Source: Planctomycetaceae bacterium
Lineage (GTDB): Bacteria > Planctomycetota > Planctomycetia > Pirellulales > UBA1268
Assembly: GCA_003509235.1 (NCBI GenBank)
Contig: DONH01000465.1
Span: forward strand, 1-20,907
Length of the DNA: 20,907 nucleotides
Direction of reading: 5' to 3'
Below the pieces are notes generated by a model. It did no database searches. It had not been told where the DNA came from and was given only the letters and a program-made list of their open reading frames with translations. The position numbers and the translations under genes are program-made. This document shows, piece after piece, positions 8,503 to 17,511 of this stretch. How positions within the stretch are numbered: position 1 is the stretch's first letter; each line of letters opens with the position of its first letter.

Positions 8503-9723
8503 ATGTTCGATCTGCTCTTTGTCGGCAATCCAGCAATTGATGACGCGATTGCTGAACCCGACGACATGCCCCAATCGCTAATCGCCCGACTCCGCGGAGC
8601 AACCCTAAAAACTCTCGAAAAAACTTACCAACTGGCGATTGAATCACAGGCACAGGCAATTGCTCTCTGTGGATCAATCCTGAATCCCACTCGTGTGAGC
8701 CCAGCGCAACTTATTGCATTCCGTCAGTTGATTCTCCGGGCGGCGGACCATAATTGCGAAACGCTCTGGGTAACAACCAACCCAACTGATGCTCAGGAAT
8801 ACCTCCGCGTGCTTGGTGAACCCAAGGGACTTTCCTTCGCTACCCCACTCAATCCCTGGACCAAAACCATTCGTTCCACCACGGTTGAACTATGGGCTAT
8901 TTCGAATGAAGCAGATGTCGATCGTGTAGCTGCTCTAAGTTCTCTTGAACCACTCCACCGCCAAATCCTTGTTGGCTCCGATGCTTGCCATGACGGGCAT
9001 CATTCTGTGACATCATTTTTGTCATCGCGTCATTTGTCACAGCCTAACACCTTGGCTGTCTGGGCAACGAAGTCCACTCTATCACTACCACACCATATTC
9101 TTCCGCTTCCGAGCATTCAATCTCGCTGCCATACGGACTCACGAAACTCTGGTTGCTATGGGCTGACGTTTTACAGACCACCATCTGCCGCTGACAACGA
9201 CTCTGCTACCAAGAATAAGGGTGCAATCGATCAATGGAAACAACTTCCAGTGAGTGACGTCATCTGGCGAACTATTCGCACCGAATCAGCTGACGAGGAC
9301 CATGAAGGACTCTCTCAACTCCTCTGGGAAGCCTGTTCGTCTCTGGTGGATGACCTCGTACCAGAGGGGGACGAGACGATAACGACCGCACGCCCACTAG
9401 TAATAATAAACTGCCACATAGCGTGTGGCACCAGTATCACAAGACGACTAGAGGTCAATGAAATCGCCCAGGAGACGAAAAGAATTCTACGTGAACGTTG
9501 TGCAGCGGTGGCTCCACACATTTGGGTAGAAAGTATTTCTGCCGATGTTGAAGAATCACTCGCAGCCCTTGGGCGTAACCGATCTGGAGGACGTCCGGGT
9601 GCAAGCAGCTCTTTCACATCTGCTCTCGCCGATATTGTTACAGAGACCGAAAATGCATCTCCTGTGACATCGGCCGAACGTGAAGCTGGCTGGTTAGCAC
9701 TTGAACTCCTTGAGAGTGAATAA
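8503..9723 (+). CDS. YhaO/SbcD-like metallophosphoesterase relative, catalytic motifs lost
   Basis: Overall layout and the following gene identify this as a relative of the SbcD/YhaO/Mre11 exonuclease family. Active members start with a DLHLDSP motif, then GDLFD, then GNHD, then GxHxH. The equivalent places here read GNPAIDD (residues 8-14), CGSILN (56-61), TTNPTD (91-96) and, further on, a stretch with no paired histidines. The metal ligands are therefore absent. The helical part after motif I (ARLRGATLKTLEKTYQLAIE) and the C-terminal IWVESISADVEESLAAL match the family's layout. At 406 residues the length is normal. The ATG at 8503 has an excellent ribosome site, GGGAGGAG 4 bases before it; the 48 codons upstream in the same frame are not protein-like. 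The YhaN-like ATPase follows after 73 bp, as in yhaO-yhaN pairs. It is probably a structural partner, not a nuclease. Confidence 0.75.
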   Translation: MFDLLFVGNPAIDDAIAEPDDMPQSLIARLRGATLKTLEKTYQLAIESQAQAIALCGSILNPTRVSPAQLIAFRQLILRAADHNCETLWVTTNPTDAQEYLRVLGEPKGLSFATPLNPWTKTIRSTTVELWAISNEADVDRVAALSSLEPLHRQILVGSDACHDGHHSVTSFLSSRHLSQPNTLAVWATKSTLSLPHHILPLPSIQSRCHTDSRNSGCYGLTFYRPPSAADNDSATKNKGAIDQWKQLPVSDVIWRTIRTESADEDHEGLSQLLWEACSSLVDDLVPEGDETITTARPLVIINCHIACGTSITRRLEVNEIAQETKRILRERCAAVAPHIWVESISADVEESLAALGRNRSGGRPGASSSFTSALADIVTETENASPVTSAEREAGWLALELLESE

Positions 9724-9796
9724 ACGAGTAAACAATTCATTCACAAAGAAAAGCCGGATAGAACGCCAACACGGCTACCTTTGAGGAACCTTATTC

Positions 9797-12700
9797 ATGC
9801 ACATTGAGCAACTTGAAATTGAACGCTTCGGAGGACTTCAACAGGTCAGTTTAAAAGACCTTGGCCAAGGCATCGAAGTCATTCACGGCACAAATGAAAT
9901 CGGCAAAACCTCTTTGCTTGAATTTATCCGAGCCGTGTTTTTTGGGTTTGAGGGATTATTCAGACGGGGTGTTCTTGACCCAAAGATCCCCTGTAGTGGA
10001 CGGCTTATTGTTGTCACAGGAAAAGGCCCTCGGGGCAAACGAGAACGCCATCGTTTTAGCATCGAGCGCCGCCATGAAGGACCAGGCATCGAAACGCTCA
10101 CACGAGAAAGTTATGAAGATGACATTGTTGGGCTCGGCGGCGATGAGGGAGACAGTGTCACTGTAAAGCAACTCGATGGTACCCGTACGGACAGTCAACG
10201 CATATACCTCCAAGACCTTGTGGGTGACATTGACGAAGCCACATTCACGAACGTCATGGCATTTGGGCTTGATGAACTACATGAACTACGCACACTTGAA
10301 CCGGAAGGGTGTGGTAGTCGATTGTATGAACTTGCCAATGGCCTTGATCGGTCGCGAGTGGCAAAAACAATTCGCCAGATTGATGATGCCATTCAACGAC
10401 TTGAGCGAGGGGATGGTGAGAAAACACCACGGCAACTCCTTTTAGAAAAAAGAGATGCTTTACGAAAAGCTGAGAGCGACGCTCAGTCTGAATATCTAAC
10501 TGGCGACCTATTCATTGAGCACACCCAAGTGCTACGAGAAATAACCAACCTTGAAAAAGCTGCCGCCAGAGCTGCAGTTGCGGAAAACCTTGCACGCGAC
10601 GCTCTGCCAACGAGTCAGTTGCGATATGCTTGGAAAAAACTCTCTGACGAACTTGAGTCGCTCAAAAAGGTTGCTTTGGTGCATCCTGATTACGACGGGT
10701 GGCAGCACGATGTGAAAAAGCGAAAACAGGTCTTCCGAATTGTACAAAAACGTCTAAAAGAAAGAAGAAAACTCGCTCGAGAACTCGCCAATCGTGAGAC
10801 CAAGTCAGTCATCTGGAAAAAACGAGTTGAAATCAAGAGTCTTCTGGACGATCGTTCACAGGTAGAACGTCTTGTCGCCGATATCGCTCGAACCGAAGCC
10901 CATGCGAAGCTTGCAGCCCGCCGTTTTGGGGAACAGATCGGACTGTGCGGACTGACAAAAGTCATGTCTGTAGAGAATCCACAAACCTCTGACGATGGCA
11001 TGGCTGTCGTATTACCCGAGGGTCTTTCGCTCTCATTTGGCCCGCTACGCACTCGAGCACGAAACTGCAAACTCGCATCTCGTGAGGTTGCTCGCGCTCG
11101 CAAGCAGGTTGCCCGAGCACGGTCGGAACTTGACAAAGCTGAACAACAACTCGACGCGAACGGAGGAGCACTTAGTGGCCCCGCCCTCACTTCCGCTATT
11201 GAAGCAGCTACAGAACAGTCTGCAGCAATCCGTAAACGTATGAGTACGGGGGAACGAGTGACTGAACTCCACCAGACGATCACGCAACTTGAACAAGAAA
11301 TGAGCAAACAGCTTGCCAGCCAAGTAATGCCACTAAGTTGGCTACTTGGACTCGGAAGTATTTTTGTTGTTGGAGCCGGAATGCTGCTATCCGGCCTTCT
11401 GTTGCCGTCAGTTGCTACTGGGCCTCTTGCTTATGTCATCGCCGCACTCGGTCTTGCGGGCACCGGTGTGGCTTCCGTAATGACTTGGACGCTTGACAGG
11501 TCCTCAGGAGCACGGCTTGAAGAAACACGTCGACAGCATGCCCTTGCACGAAAGCAGCAGAAAGATGTCGCTGCTCAATGCGAAACACTCGATACAACAA
11601 TCTCAAAATTCGGAAATCAGTTCTCAAATGCGAGTACAGAAACAAATCAGTTGCAACAAGAACGCTCCCACTCGCCACAAACTGACCTCCAACGACGCGC
11701 AGCAAGGGCAGACGCCGAAATCATTCGGCTTGAACACATGGCAACTTATGAAGGAGTGCTTCGTAGCCATAAGGATCGCATCTCCTATGCTCGAAAGAAA
11801 TTGAAGCTAGCTTTTAGTCGACGAAAGAAAAGTGTTGCCCGTTGGCAGAAATCTCTTGAGCATAGAGGTCTACCCAGTACGTTGAGCCCATCGGAAGTCT
11901 GGCGAATTAGCACACACCGCCACGAACTCCTTACGCTCGATGACGACCGGCGGCGACTTTCCGACGAAGCCCGCCATAAACGAGAAGAACTTGCCGCTAC
12001 TGCAAGACGAATAGAAGCAATCCTTGTCGAGTGTGAACTTCTACCGGAAGGCACTGCACTCGATCAACTTCAACAACTCGATGACCTTTTGAACAAGCAG
12101 CGGCAACTCCACGAGCGACAAAAAACATGTACTCGTAAACTCGAGAAGGCAAGAATTCGTCATCGGCAGGCAATTCGACAACTCAAGGTATGCGATCAGA
12201 CGCTTCAAGCGAGGCTGGAACGATGGGATGCTGAAACAGAAGAGATATTTCTTGCAAAGACCGATCGCCGACCGTATTTCGATGAGCTCGCCGAAAAGAC
12301 TCGCATTGCCGAGCGAACATGGAACGATGGCAGAAGTCGATTCGAAGATCCAAGCCTGCTCGATACATGGATTGAGCAATCGTCAATGATTTCGCTTGAA
12401 AAGCGATTGTCTGATGCTGAAACAGCGACAAAAGAGCTTCGCGAAAGCCTCGTTCTTCAGAAGGCTCGACTTGCAGAAATCGAGAAAGAGATCCAACTGG
12501 CTGAAAAAAACAACGGCCTAGAGACGCTACAGCATCAATCCGCTGCAGTTGATGCACAAATAGCTGACCATGACCGCCGCATTAATCTACTCAAATGCAC
12601 CCGCCAACTATTAGAACGTACCCGTGCGGAGGTGGCGAGGTACCACCAACCCGCCGCGCTTATTGAAGCATCTCACTGGCTTGCTCAACTTACTGAAGGC

Positions 12701-13144
12701 AGATACGTACAGATCACCACGGCGGCTGATGAAGCCAGGCTTGATGTCCATGACGCCGCTGGTGTGATCTGGAACCCCGAGCGACTCAGTCGCGGGACTC
12801 GAGAACAGGTTTTTCTCGCCCTACGGCTTGCTCTTGTACGTGACCTCCACGAACAAGGTATCACACTCCCTGTAGTCATGGATGATGCCTTGGTTAACTT
12901 CGATGATCGACGCGCTCGAGCCGCATCACGTACTCTTTTTGAATTTATGAATGATCGAAACGGTGATCATCAAATGCTGGTTCTCACTTGCCATGCTCAC
13001 GTCGCTGCTCTGTTTAGAGAAGCCAAAGCAACCGTTCGTACCCTCGGTTCGAGACAACTGTCAACTGCCCTCTCAGCAGACGACGATGTCACACAAGAAG
13101 GAGCTTGGCGAGCTGAAGAATATTTCTTTGGCGATGCTGAATAA
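9797..13144 (+). CDS. YhaN/SbcC-like AAA ATPase with central membrane hairpin
   Basis: This is a Rad50/SbcC-type ABC-class ATPase of the YhaN branch, 1115 residues. Walker A is GTNEIGKT at residues 31-38. The C-terminal half-site has an ABC-signature-like LSRGTREQ (from 997), Walker B LPVVMDDALVNFDD with the Asp pair at 1029-1030, and an H-loop-like LTCHAHV shortly after. Between them lie long charged coiled-coil arms (about 180-500 and 565-960). Where SbcC has a CxxC zinc hook, there is a hydrophobic pair of segments (about 512-534 and 538-560, WLLGLGSIFVVGAGMLLSGL then AYVIAALGLAGTGVASVM), indicating a hairpin in the membrane. The ATG at 9797 has GAGGA about 10 bases upstream. The partner gene ends 73 bp before. 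ATP binding looks intact, so this should be an active, membrane-tethered ATPase probably acting on DNA ends or chromosome structure. Confidence 0.9.
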   Translation: MHIEQLEIERFGGLQQVSLKDLGQGIEVIHGTNEIGKTSLLEFIRAVFFGFEGLFRRGVLDPKIPCSGRLIVVTGKGPRGKRERHRFSIERRHEGPGIETLTRESYEDDIVGLGGDEGDSVTVKQLDGTRTDSQRIYLQDLVGDIDEATFTNVMAFGLDELHELRTLEPEGCGSRLYELANGLDRSRVAKTIRQIDDAIQRLERGDGEKTPRQLLLEKRDALRKAESDAQSEYLTGDLFIEHTQVLREITNLEKAAARAAVAENLARDALPTSQLRYAWKKLSDELESLKKVALVHPDYDGWQHDVKKRKQVFRIVQKRLKERRKLARELANRETKSVIWKKRVEIKSLLDDRSQVERLVADIARTEAHAKLAARRFGEQIGLCGLTKVMSVENPQTSDDGMAVVLPEGLSLSFGPLRTRARNCKLASREVARARKQVARARSELDKAEQQLDANGGALSGPALTSAIEAATEQSAAIRKRMSTGERVTELHQTITQLEQEMSKQLASQVMPLSWLLGLGSIFVVGAGMLLSGLLLPSVATGPLAYVIAALGLAGTGVASVMTWTLDRSSGARLEETRRQHALARKQQKDVAAQCETLDTTISKFGNQFSNASTETNQLQQERSHSPQTDLQRRAARADAEIIRLEHMATYEGVLRSHKDRISYARKKLKLAFSRRKKSVARWQKSLEHRGLPSTLSPSEVWRISTHRHELLTLDDDRRRLSDEARHKREELAATARRIEAILVECELLPEGTALDQLQQLDDLLNKQRQLHERQKTCTRKLEKARIRHRQAIRQLKVCDQTLQARLERWDAETEEIFLAKTDRRPYFDELAEKTRIAERTWNDGRSRFEDPSLLDTWIEQSSMISLEKRLSDAETATKELRESLVLQKARLAEIEKEIQLAEKNNGLETLQHQSAAVDAQIADHDRRINLLKCTRQLLERTRAEVARYHQPAALIEASHWLAQLTEGRYVQITTAADEARLDVHDAAGVIWNPERLSRGTREQVFLALRLALVRDLHEQGITLPVVMDDALVNFDDRRARAASRTLFEFMNDRNGDHQMLVLTCHAHVAALFREAKATVRTLGSRQLSTALSADDDVTQEGAWRAEEYFFGDAE

Positions 13145-13213
13145 ACAAATCGACAGGAACAGATTTGGCCCAATCACAAAGGTGAACACACGAATCAATG
13201 TCATACGTGCGGA

Positions 13214-13687
13214 CTAACCCGCCTCGGAGACCTCAGGAATACGCTCTCTAACCAAAGACAGATACCGTGCTCGCATACCTCCAAGAAGAAGCCCAAGATA
13301 GGCATTGCCACCAAGTGAAAGAAAAAGCGCAATCAACGAACCGACCAAGAGAGACCAGGGCTTCTCTCCCTGATCATCGGTAATCGCACCCCCATTTTTC
13401 TTGACAACAGCAGGTTCAGCCGGTGCCACCCTCGGACGCGTTGCTGCTTCTATAACTGTCCGCTCTACAGCCGCAGGCCATTGATCGGCAACATAAATAC
13501 ACACCCTTCTCACATCCCGTTCGTCTTCCGGAATATCACTTGTGAAAGTGTACGGGCTCCGGCTGGAGACCAAGTCTGGTTCGACCCGGACTAAGTACTC
13601 TCCTCCCCCATCATCACTCGGTACGAATGCTGTCTCGATACCTGTAGCCAGCATGGCGGCTGCCAGTGTTAATAATTTGATGAACAT
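13214..13687 (-). CDS. Small exported protein with C-terminal membrane span, unknown function
   Basis: A 157-residue protein without a recognised family. It starts with a signal-peptide-like segment (MFIKLLTLAAAMLATGIETA), then about 80 hydrophilic residues including EYLVRVEPDLV and EDERDVRRVCIYV, a Pro/Ala-rich linker (RPRVAPAEPAVV), and one strong membrane helix near residues 112-136 (SLLVGSLIALFLSLGGNAYLG). A short basic tail follows. The likely topology is periplasmic domain, single span, cytoplasmic tail. The ATG at 13687 has a good ribosome site (GAGGA, 6 bases upstream). It lies 71 bp downstream of the AI-2E family gene in the same direction, so it is probably in the same transcript and may be a partner. 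It converges on the ATPase gene at its 3' end. Confidence 0.75.
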   Translation of the reverse strand: MFIKLLTLAAAMLATGIETAFVPSDDGGGEYLVRVEPDLVSSRSPYTFTSDIPEDERDVRRVCIYVADQWPAAVERTVIEAATRPRVAPAEPAVVKKNGGAITDDQGEKPWSLLVGSLIALFLSLGGNAYLGLLLGGMRARYLSLVRERIPEVSEAG

Positions 13688-13758
13688 AGCTGTTCCTCAC
13701 AAAAGTTCTTCAATCAGAGATTTCTTAAATAAGCCGTGTACGGCTAGAGAATCAAATT

Positions 13759-14826
13759 TTATTTTTCGGCAAGACTGCTGCTTCCTTCTCCTGGCGTTTG
13801 GTCAGAAAGCGTATCGAGTTCAGTCTGCAACATAGTCAAGGCTGCTTGCAAGAATGCAACTGCAATGGGGCCAACAAACACCCCTATGGGCCCTAAGGCA
13901 CCAACCCCACCAAGAATGCTCAGCAGAGCGAGCAGTGGATGAAGTTTCGATTGGCCCTGCAAAACATATGGCTTAATGATGTTATCGACTGTTGAAACCA
14001 CCAAGGCTCCCCACAACGCAAGACCAAGAGCCGCCCATGTACTCTTTGCGAAAAAGAGCAAATAAAGGCTCGCTGAACCCCAGACTGCTGCAGCACCAAC
14101 GAAAGGAATAAGTGCACCGAAAAAGGTAAGTAGAGTCAGTAGAAAGACAGCCTGAAGCTCGGCGACATAAAAACCGAAACCCGCCAGGATGGCCTGAACT
14201 ATCGCAGCCAATAACGTCGAGCTCACTACAGCACGGCTAACCTCTTCAAATTCTGTGAGAAACTGCCATTGGTATCGCTGATCCAGGGGGATTAACCGCG
14301 TGACCGCGTCAAACATTCTTGCTCCATCAGCCAGAAAGTAGAACAGTGCAACAGTCATAATAATCACGCCAATGAACAACTTTGCTGCCACGACCGGAGC
14401 ACGAGTCGCAATCGGACCGAAAATGTCTTCTGCTACTTTCCTTAACTCTGTGTTGATGTCATCAGCGGTGAGGGTAAGCCCCGTCGTCTCATTCACTGAT
14501 TCAATAAGTCCGGAAAGCACTGTTGGATCAAGCCGCATCCCATGAGGGCTTTGTGCCATTGCAATAGCATCTCCCCCCGCTCGGACAACAAGAAGAGCGA
14601 GAGGGACAAGGACGATAATTAAAACAAACCCTGTTGTGAGGCCAGCAGCGAGCCATTCCTGCACACCCAACTTCTGCCTCAGTGCTCTGTACATTGGGCC
14701 AAAGATAACGACAAGCATTGCAGCTAGCAAAAGCGGCAATAGAAAAATAGACATGACCCTCAGCGAGAGCAGCCCAAATATCACTACCAGCCCAAGAATT
14801 ACACCAAGAGAAATCAGACGTGTCAT
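13759..14826 (-). CDS. AI-2E family transporter (PF01594-type membrane protein)
   Basis: The 355-residue product has the AI-2E exporter (formerly UPF0118, PerM) layout: two to three membrane helices at the N-terminus, a soluble insert (about 90-140), then a C-terminal helix block with the hallmark DNIIKPYVLQGQSKLHPLL followed by SILGGVGALGPIGVFVGP. Members are reported to export autoinducer-2 or to act as Na+(Li+)/H+ antiporters, and many genomes carry several with unknown substrates. The substrate cannot be told here. The ATG at 14826 lacks a strong ribosome site. It is divergent from the glycosyltransferase at 15022 across 195 bp that should contain both promoters, though I see no convincing boxes there. 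The small membrane protein gene lies 71 bp downstream. Confidence 0.9.
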   Translation of the reverse strand: MTRLISLGVILGLVVIFGLLSLRVMSIFLLPLLLAAMLVVIFGPMYRALRQKLGVQEWLAAGLTTGFVLIIVLVPLALLVVRAGGDAIAMAQSPHGMRLDPTVLSGLIESVNETTGLTLTADDINTELRKVAEDIFGPIATRAPVVAAKLFIGVIIMTVALFYFLADGARMFDAVTRLIPLDQRYQWQFLTEFEEVSRAVVSSTLLAAIVQAILAGFGFYVAELQAVFLLTLLTFFGALIPFVGAAAVWGSASLYLLFFAKSTWAALGLALWGALVVSTVDNIIKPYVLQGQSKLHPLLALLSILGGVGALGPIGVFVGPIAVAFLQAALTMLQTELDTLSDQTPGEGSSSLAEK

Positions 14827-15021
14827 GATGATTCAAAACTCTGGTTCTGTAGGTATTCCGGCCGTTTCTCCCGACCACAGACTTCTGATTGTAAACCGCC
14901 CTCAAGCAAAGTGGAAAAAATCATTTTTTGACTCGTAGCATATGGTTATCCCGTGCAATACTAAGAATGAACCGATATATCGCTAACTGATAGTCTCCCT
15001 GGCCCACCGTACCTTATTTGC

Positions 15022-17337
15022 ATGACGTCAACCCACCCTACTGATCGCCCTCGGGTCTCACTTGTAATTCCTATCCGCAATGAAGCGGGCAACATCGGCC
15101 CACTAATAGATGAAATTCGGGCTTCGCTCGATGAAGCTGGATTCTCTTGGGAAATTCTAGTTATCAACGATGGTTCGACTGATGAATCGGTCTACGAAGT
15201 AGAATCACTTTTTTCTGACGACTCAGAAATTCATCTAATTCATCTTGCAGATGGCCATGGAAAATCCGCTGCACTCTCGAGAGGGTTCGCGAGCGTTCGT
15301 GGTGAAGCTGTCGTCATGCTAGATGGCGACGGCCAGGATGATCCGGCCGAAATTCCTGAAATGCTCACAAGGCTAGGTATGGCTCCTGACGGTCAAAGGG
15401 CACCGGCAGCAGAAGCCGAGCTTGTGAATGGTTGGAAAACACCGAGGCTTGACCCTTGGCACAAAACGATGCCCTCGCGGGTTTTCAACTTGATGGTCAG
15501 CTGGCTTACAAACGTATCGCTTCACGATCATAATTGTGGGCTGAAAGCAATGCGCCGCGAGGTTGCCCAGCGGCTACCGCTAGCAACAGGCATGCACCGG
15601 TTCATACCTGTTTTAGCTGCTTCCTTTGGAAGCCGTATTGTCGAACAACCTGTCCATCATCGCCCACGTACACAGGGAGTCTCGAAATATGGAGTTGGGC
15701 GTTTCTTTCGTGGACTTTTCGATCTCATCTCTGTTTGGCTCAAGTTACAGACCGGTCGACTCGGCGCAGCATCCCGAAAGAATTCTCCAGTCGATCCTAC
15801 GGCTCCTCTTCGGAAGTTCATGTATGGACTTCTTGCTCTTATTGCATGCAGCAGTGTTCTCGGTCGGATCGCTACGGTAACAACAGTAGATCGATTAGCA
15901 CTCGAGAAGCGGTTGGTTCAAGAAGCCGTGACACGACGAACGACAGGCAGTGCAACTCAACTCACCTCTGCTGAAGAATCGGCTCTTCGACAAGAACTGT
16001 CGAATCGTATCCGACGCGAGAAGGGAATTTTCCGTCCCTTTCTTTCAGCGAATGATCGCAGCCGGTGGCTGACAATTCGAAGTCTTGCAGAACGCGGGAC
16101 ATTTGCGATTGAAGACCTCGCGGCAGAGCCTGGATGGGATACCATTGATGCTGTCGTTCATCCAGACAAAGCTGGCACGCTTCATCTGTACTCGAGCAAA
16201 CCGCCGCTCCTTTCTCTTCTGCTGGCCGGGCCATACTGGTTAATTGTTCAAACAACGGGATGGACTCTTGGAGACCATCCGTTTCTTCTTGGTCGTTTCA
16301 TGCTGGTTCTTTACGGACTGATTCCTTTGGGGATTATCATTCTCGCATCGTGTAGCTGCATTGAACTTACTGGCGTGACTGATCGAGGAAAAATCTGGTC
16401 TGCGGCAACTATCGCTTGTGGCACTCTCCTCACAACATTTGCAGTAGCGTTAACCAATCACTCCTTTGCCGCAGCGTGTACAGCGGTAAGCCTTTACTGT
16501 GTTTTAGCTGTTACTACAAAGGAAAGTCGCTCATGGTTGCTTTTTGCCGTAGCCGGACTGACGGCTGGTCTTGCTGCAGCTTTTGATCTGCCGGCACTTG
16601 CTTGGACTATGGCTGTCATCGGAATACTAGCCCTAATTAACTGGCGACAGACTGCTCTCGCTACTCTTCCTGCAGTGATTGCCGTTTTAATTGCAGCCAT
16701 TGGATCGAATATTCTTGCTCATGATTCAGCATGGCCACCATACGCATTTCGTGCGGCACCAACTTCTTCTAAAATATCTTTGGAATCTACTGAAACACAA
16801 GTTGCTGTGAATCAGTGGAATCCAGAAAACTGGTATGACTATCGATTTAAAATGCCGAACGGTCGAGTGATTGAAAGCTATTGGCGATCACCTAATGGTA
16901 TCGACCGTGGTGAGGCATCAATTACCCGCTATGCATTCCACGCAATCATTGGACATCACGGAATATTTTCACTCACACCTGTATGGATTCTTGTACTTCC
17001 TGGCCTCATCTTCATGCTTCGGAGAACTGGACATGGATGGCAGCTTTTATCCTTTGCAATTATCACTGTTTCGATCACTGTTATTGCCTTTTACTTGACC
17101 CGACAGCCATGGGACCGCAACTACGGCGGATCGACGAGTGGGTTCCGCTGGGTATTCTGGCTGGCACCAATTTGGATAACTGCCCTCACCCCGGCATCTG
17201 ATCGTTTGGCTGCTAGTAGAACAGGTTCCTTGGTCTTATTGATACTGCTTGGACTTTCGGTACTATCCGTTGCAGCACCAACTTGGAACCCATGGACACA
17301 TCCCTGGCTTTACCAGTTGCTTAATTATCAGGGATAA
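15022..17337 (+). CDS. GT2 polyprenol-phosphate glycosyltransferase fused to a multi-span membrane domain
   Basis: Two modules in one 771-residue chain. Residues 1-245 are a family-2 glycosyltransferase of the dolichyl/undecaprenyl-phosphate sugar synthase kind: VSLVIPIRNEAGN (from 12), VINDGSTDE (from 47), the nucleotide-sugar/metal motif LDGDGQDDP (100-108), and the acceptor region DHNCGLKAMRREV, then VSKYGVGRF. Such enzymes move a sugar from a nucleotide to a polyprenyl phosphate. From about residue 268 on there are roughly ten hydrophobic helices with the planctomycete-style segment WDTIDAVVHPDKAGTLHLY then SSKPPLL, plausibly a GT-C/ArnT-like glycosyltransferase domain, though its catalytic Asp/Glu is not confidently identified. 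The fusion suggests that one protein makes the lipid-linked sugar and uses it at the membrane. No good ribosome site precedes the ATG at 15022. Confidence 0.85.
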   Translation: MTSTHPTDRPRVSLVIPIRNEAGNIGPLIDEIRASLDEAGFSWEILVINDGSTDESVYEVESLFSDDSEIHLIHLADGHGKSAALSRGFASVRGEAVVMLDGDGQDDPAEIPEMLTRLGMAPDGQRAPAAEAELVNGWKTPRLDPWHKTMPSRVFNLMVSWLTNVSLHDHNCGLKAMRREVAQRLPLATGMHRFIPVLAASFGSRIVEQPVHHRPRTQGVSKYGVGRFFRGLFDLISVWLKLQTGRLGAASRKNSPVDPTAPLRKFMYGLLALIACSSVLGRIATVTTVDRLALEKRLVQEAVTRRTTGSATQLTSAEESALRQELSNRIRREKGIFRPFLSANDRSRWLTIRSLAERGTFAIEDLAAEPGWDTIDAVVHPDKAGTLHLYSSKPPLLSLLLAGPYWLIVQTTGWTLGDHPFLLGRFMLVLYGLIPLGIIILASCSCIELTGVTDRGKIWSAATIACGTLLTTFAVALTNHSFAAACTAVSLYCVLAVTTKESRSWLLFAVAGLTAGLAAAFDLPALAWTMAVIGILALINWRQTALATLPAVIAVLIAAIGSNILAHDSAWPPYAFRAAPTSSKISLESTETQVAVNQWNPENWYDYRFKMPNGRVIESYWRSPNGIDRGEASITRYAFHAIIGHHGIFSLTPVWILVLPGLIFMLRRTGHGWQLLSFAIITVSITVIAFYLTRQPWDRNYGGSTSGFRWVFWLAPIWITALTPASDRLAASRTGSLVLLILLGLSVLSVAAPTWNPWTHPWLYQLLNYQG

Positions 17338-17439
17338 ATCGTGTTCAATTACTGATATCGCAGACGGCTGTTTTGATTCAACACACAGGTTGAAAGTAAC
17401 CAGTAAACCTATCGAAATAAGCAGGAGACGAGCCAAAGG

Positions 17440-17511
17440 ATGTCAACGAACGCTCAAACGACTACGATAGATTTTTCTAGGTTGTGCAAAGAAAATATCC
17501 ATAATGACTAA
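17440..17511 (+). CDS. Possible 23-codon upstream ORF overlapping the response regulator start
   Basis: An ATG at 17440 opens a 23-codon frame (MSTNAQTTT, then IDFSRLCK), and its stop TAA at 17509-17511 overlaps the response regulator's start by 8 bases. It has a purine-rich upstream stretch, GGAG about 13 bases before and AAAGG directly before the ATG. The response regulator itself has no clear ribosome site, so coupled translation is possible. It may also be chance. Confidence 0.25.
   Translation: MSTNAQTTTIDFSRLCKENIHND

Noticed and set aside
17338..17400. Terminator after the glycosyltransferase gene
   Set aside because: A tiny CAG/CTG inverted repeat followed by TTTT is present, but the stem is only 3 bp and is not credible.
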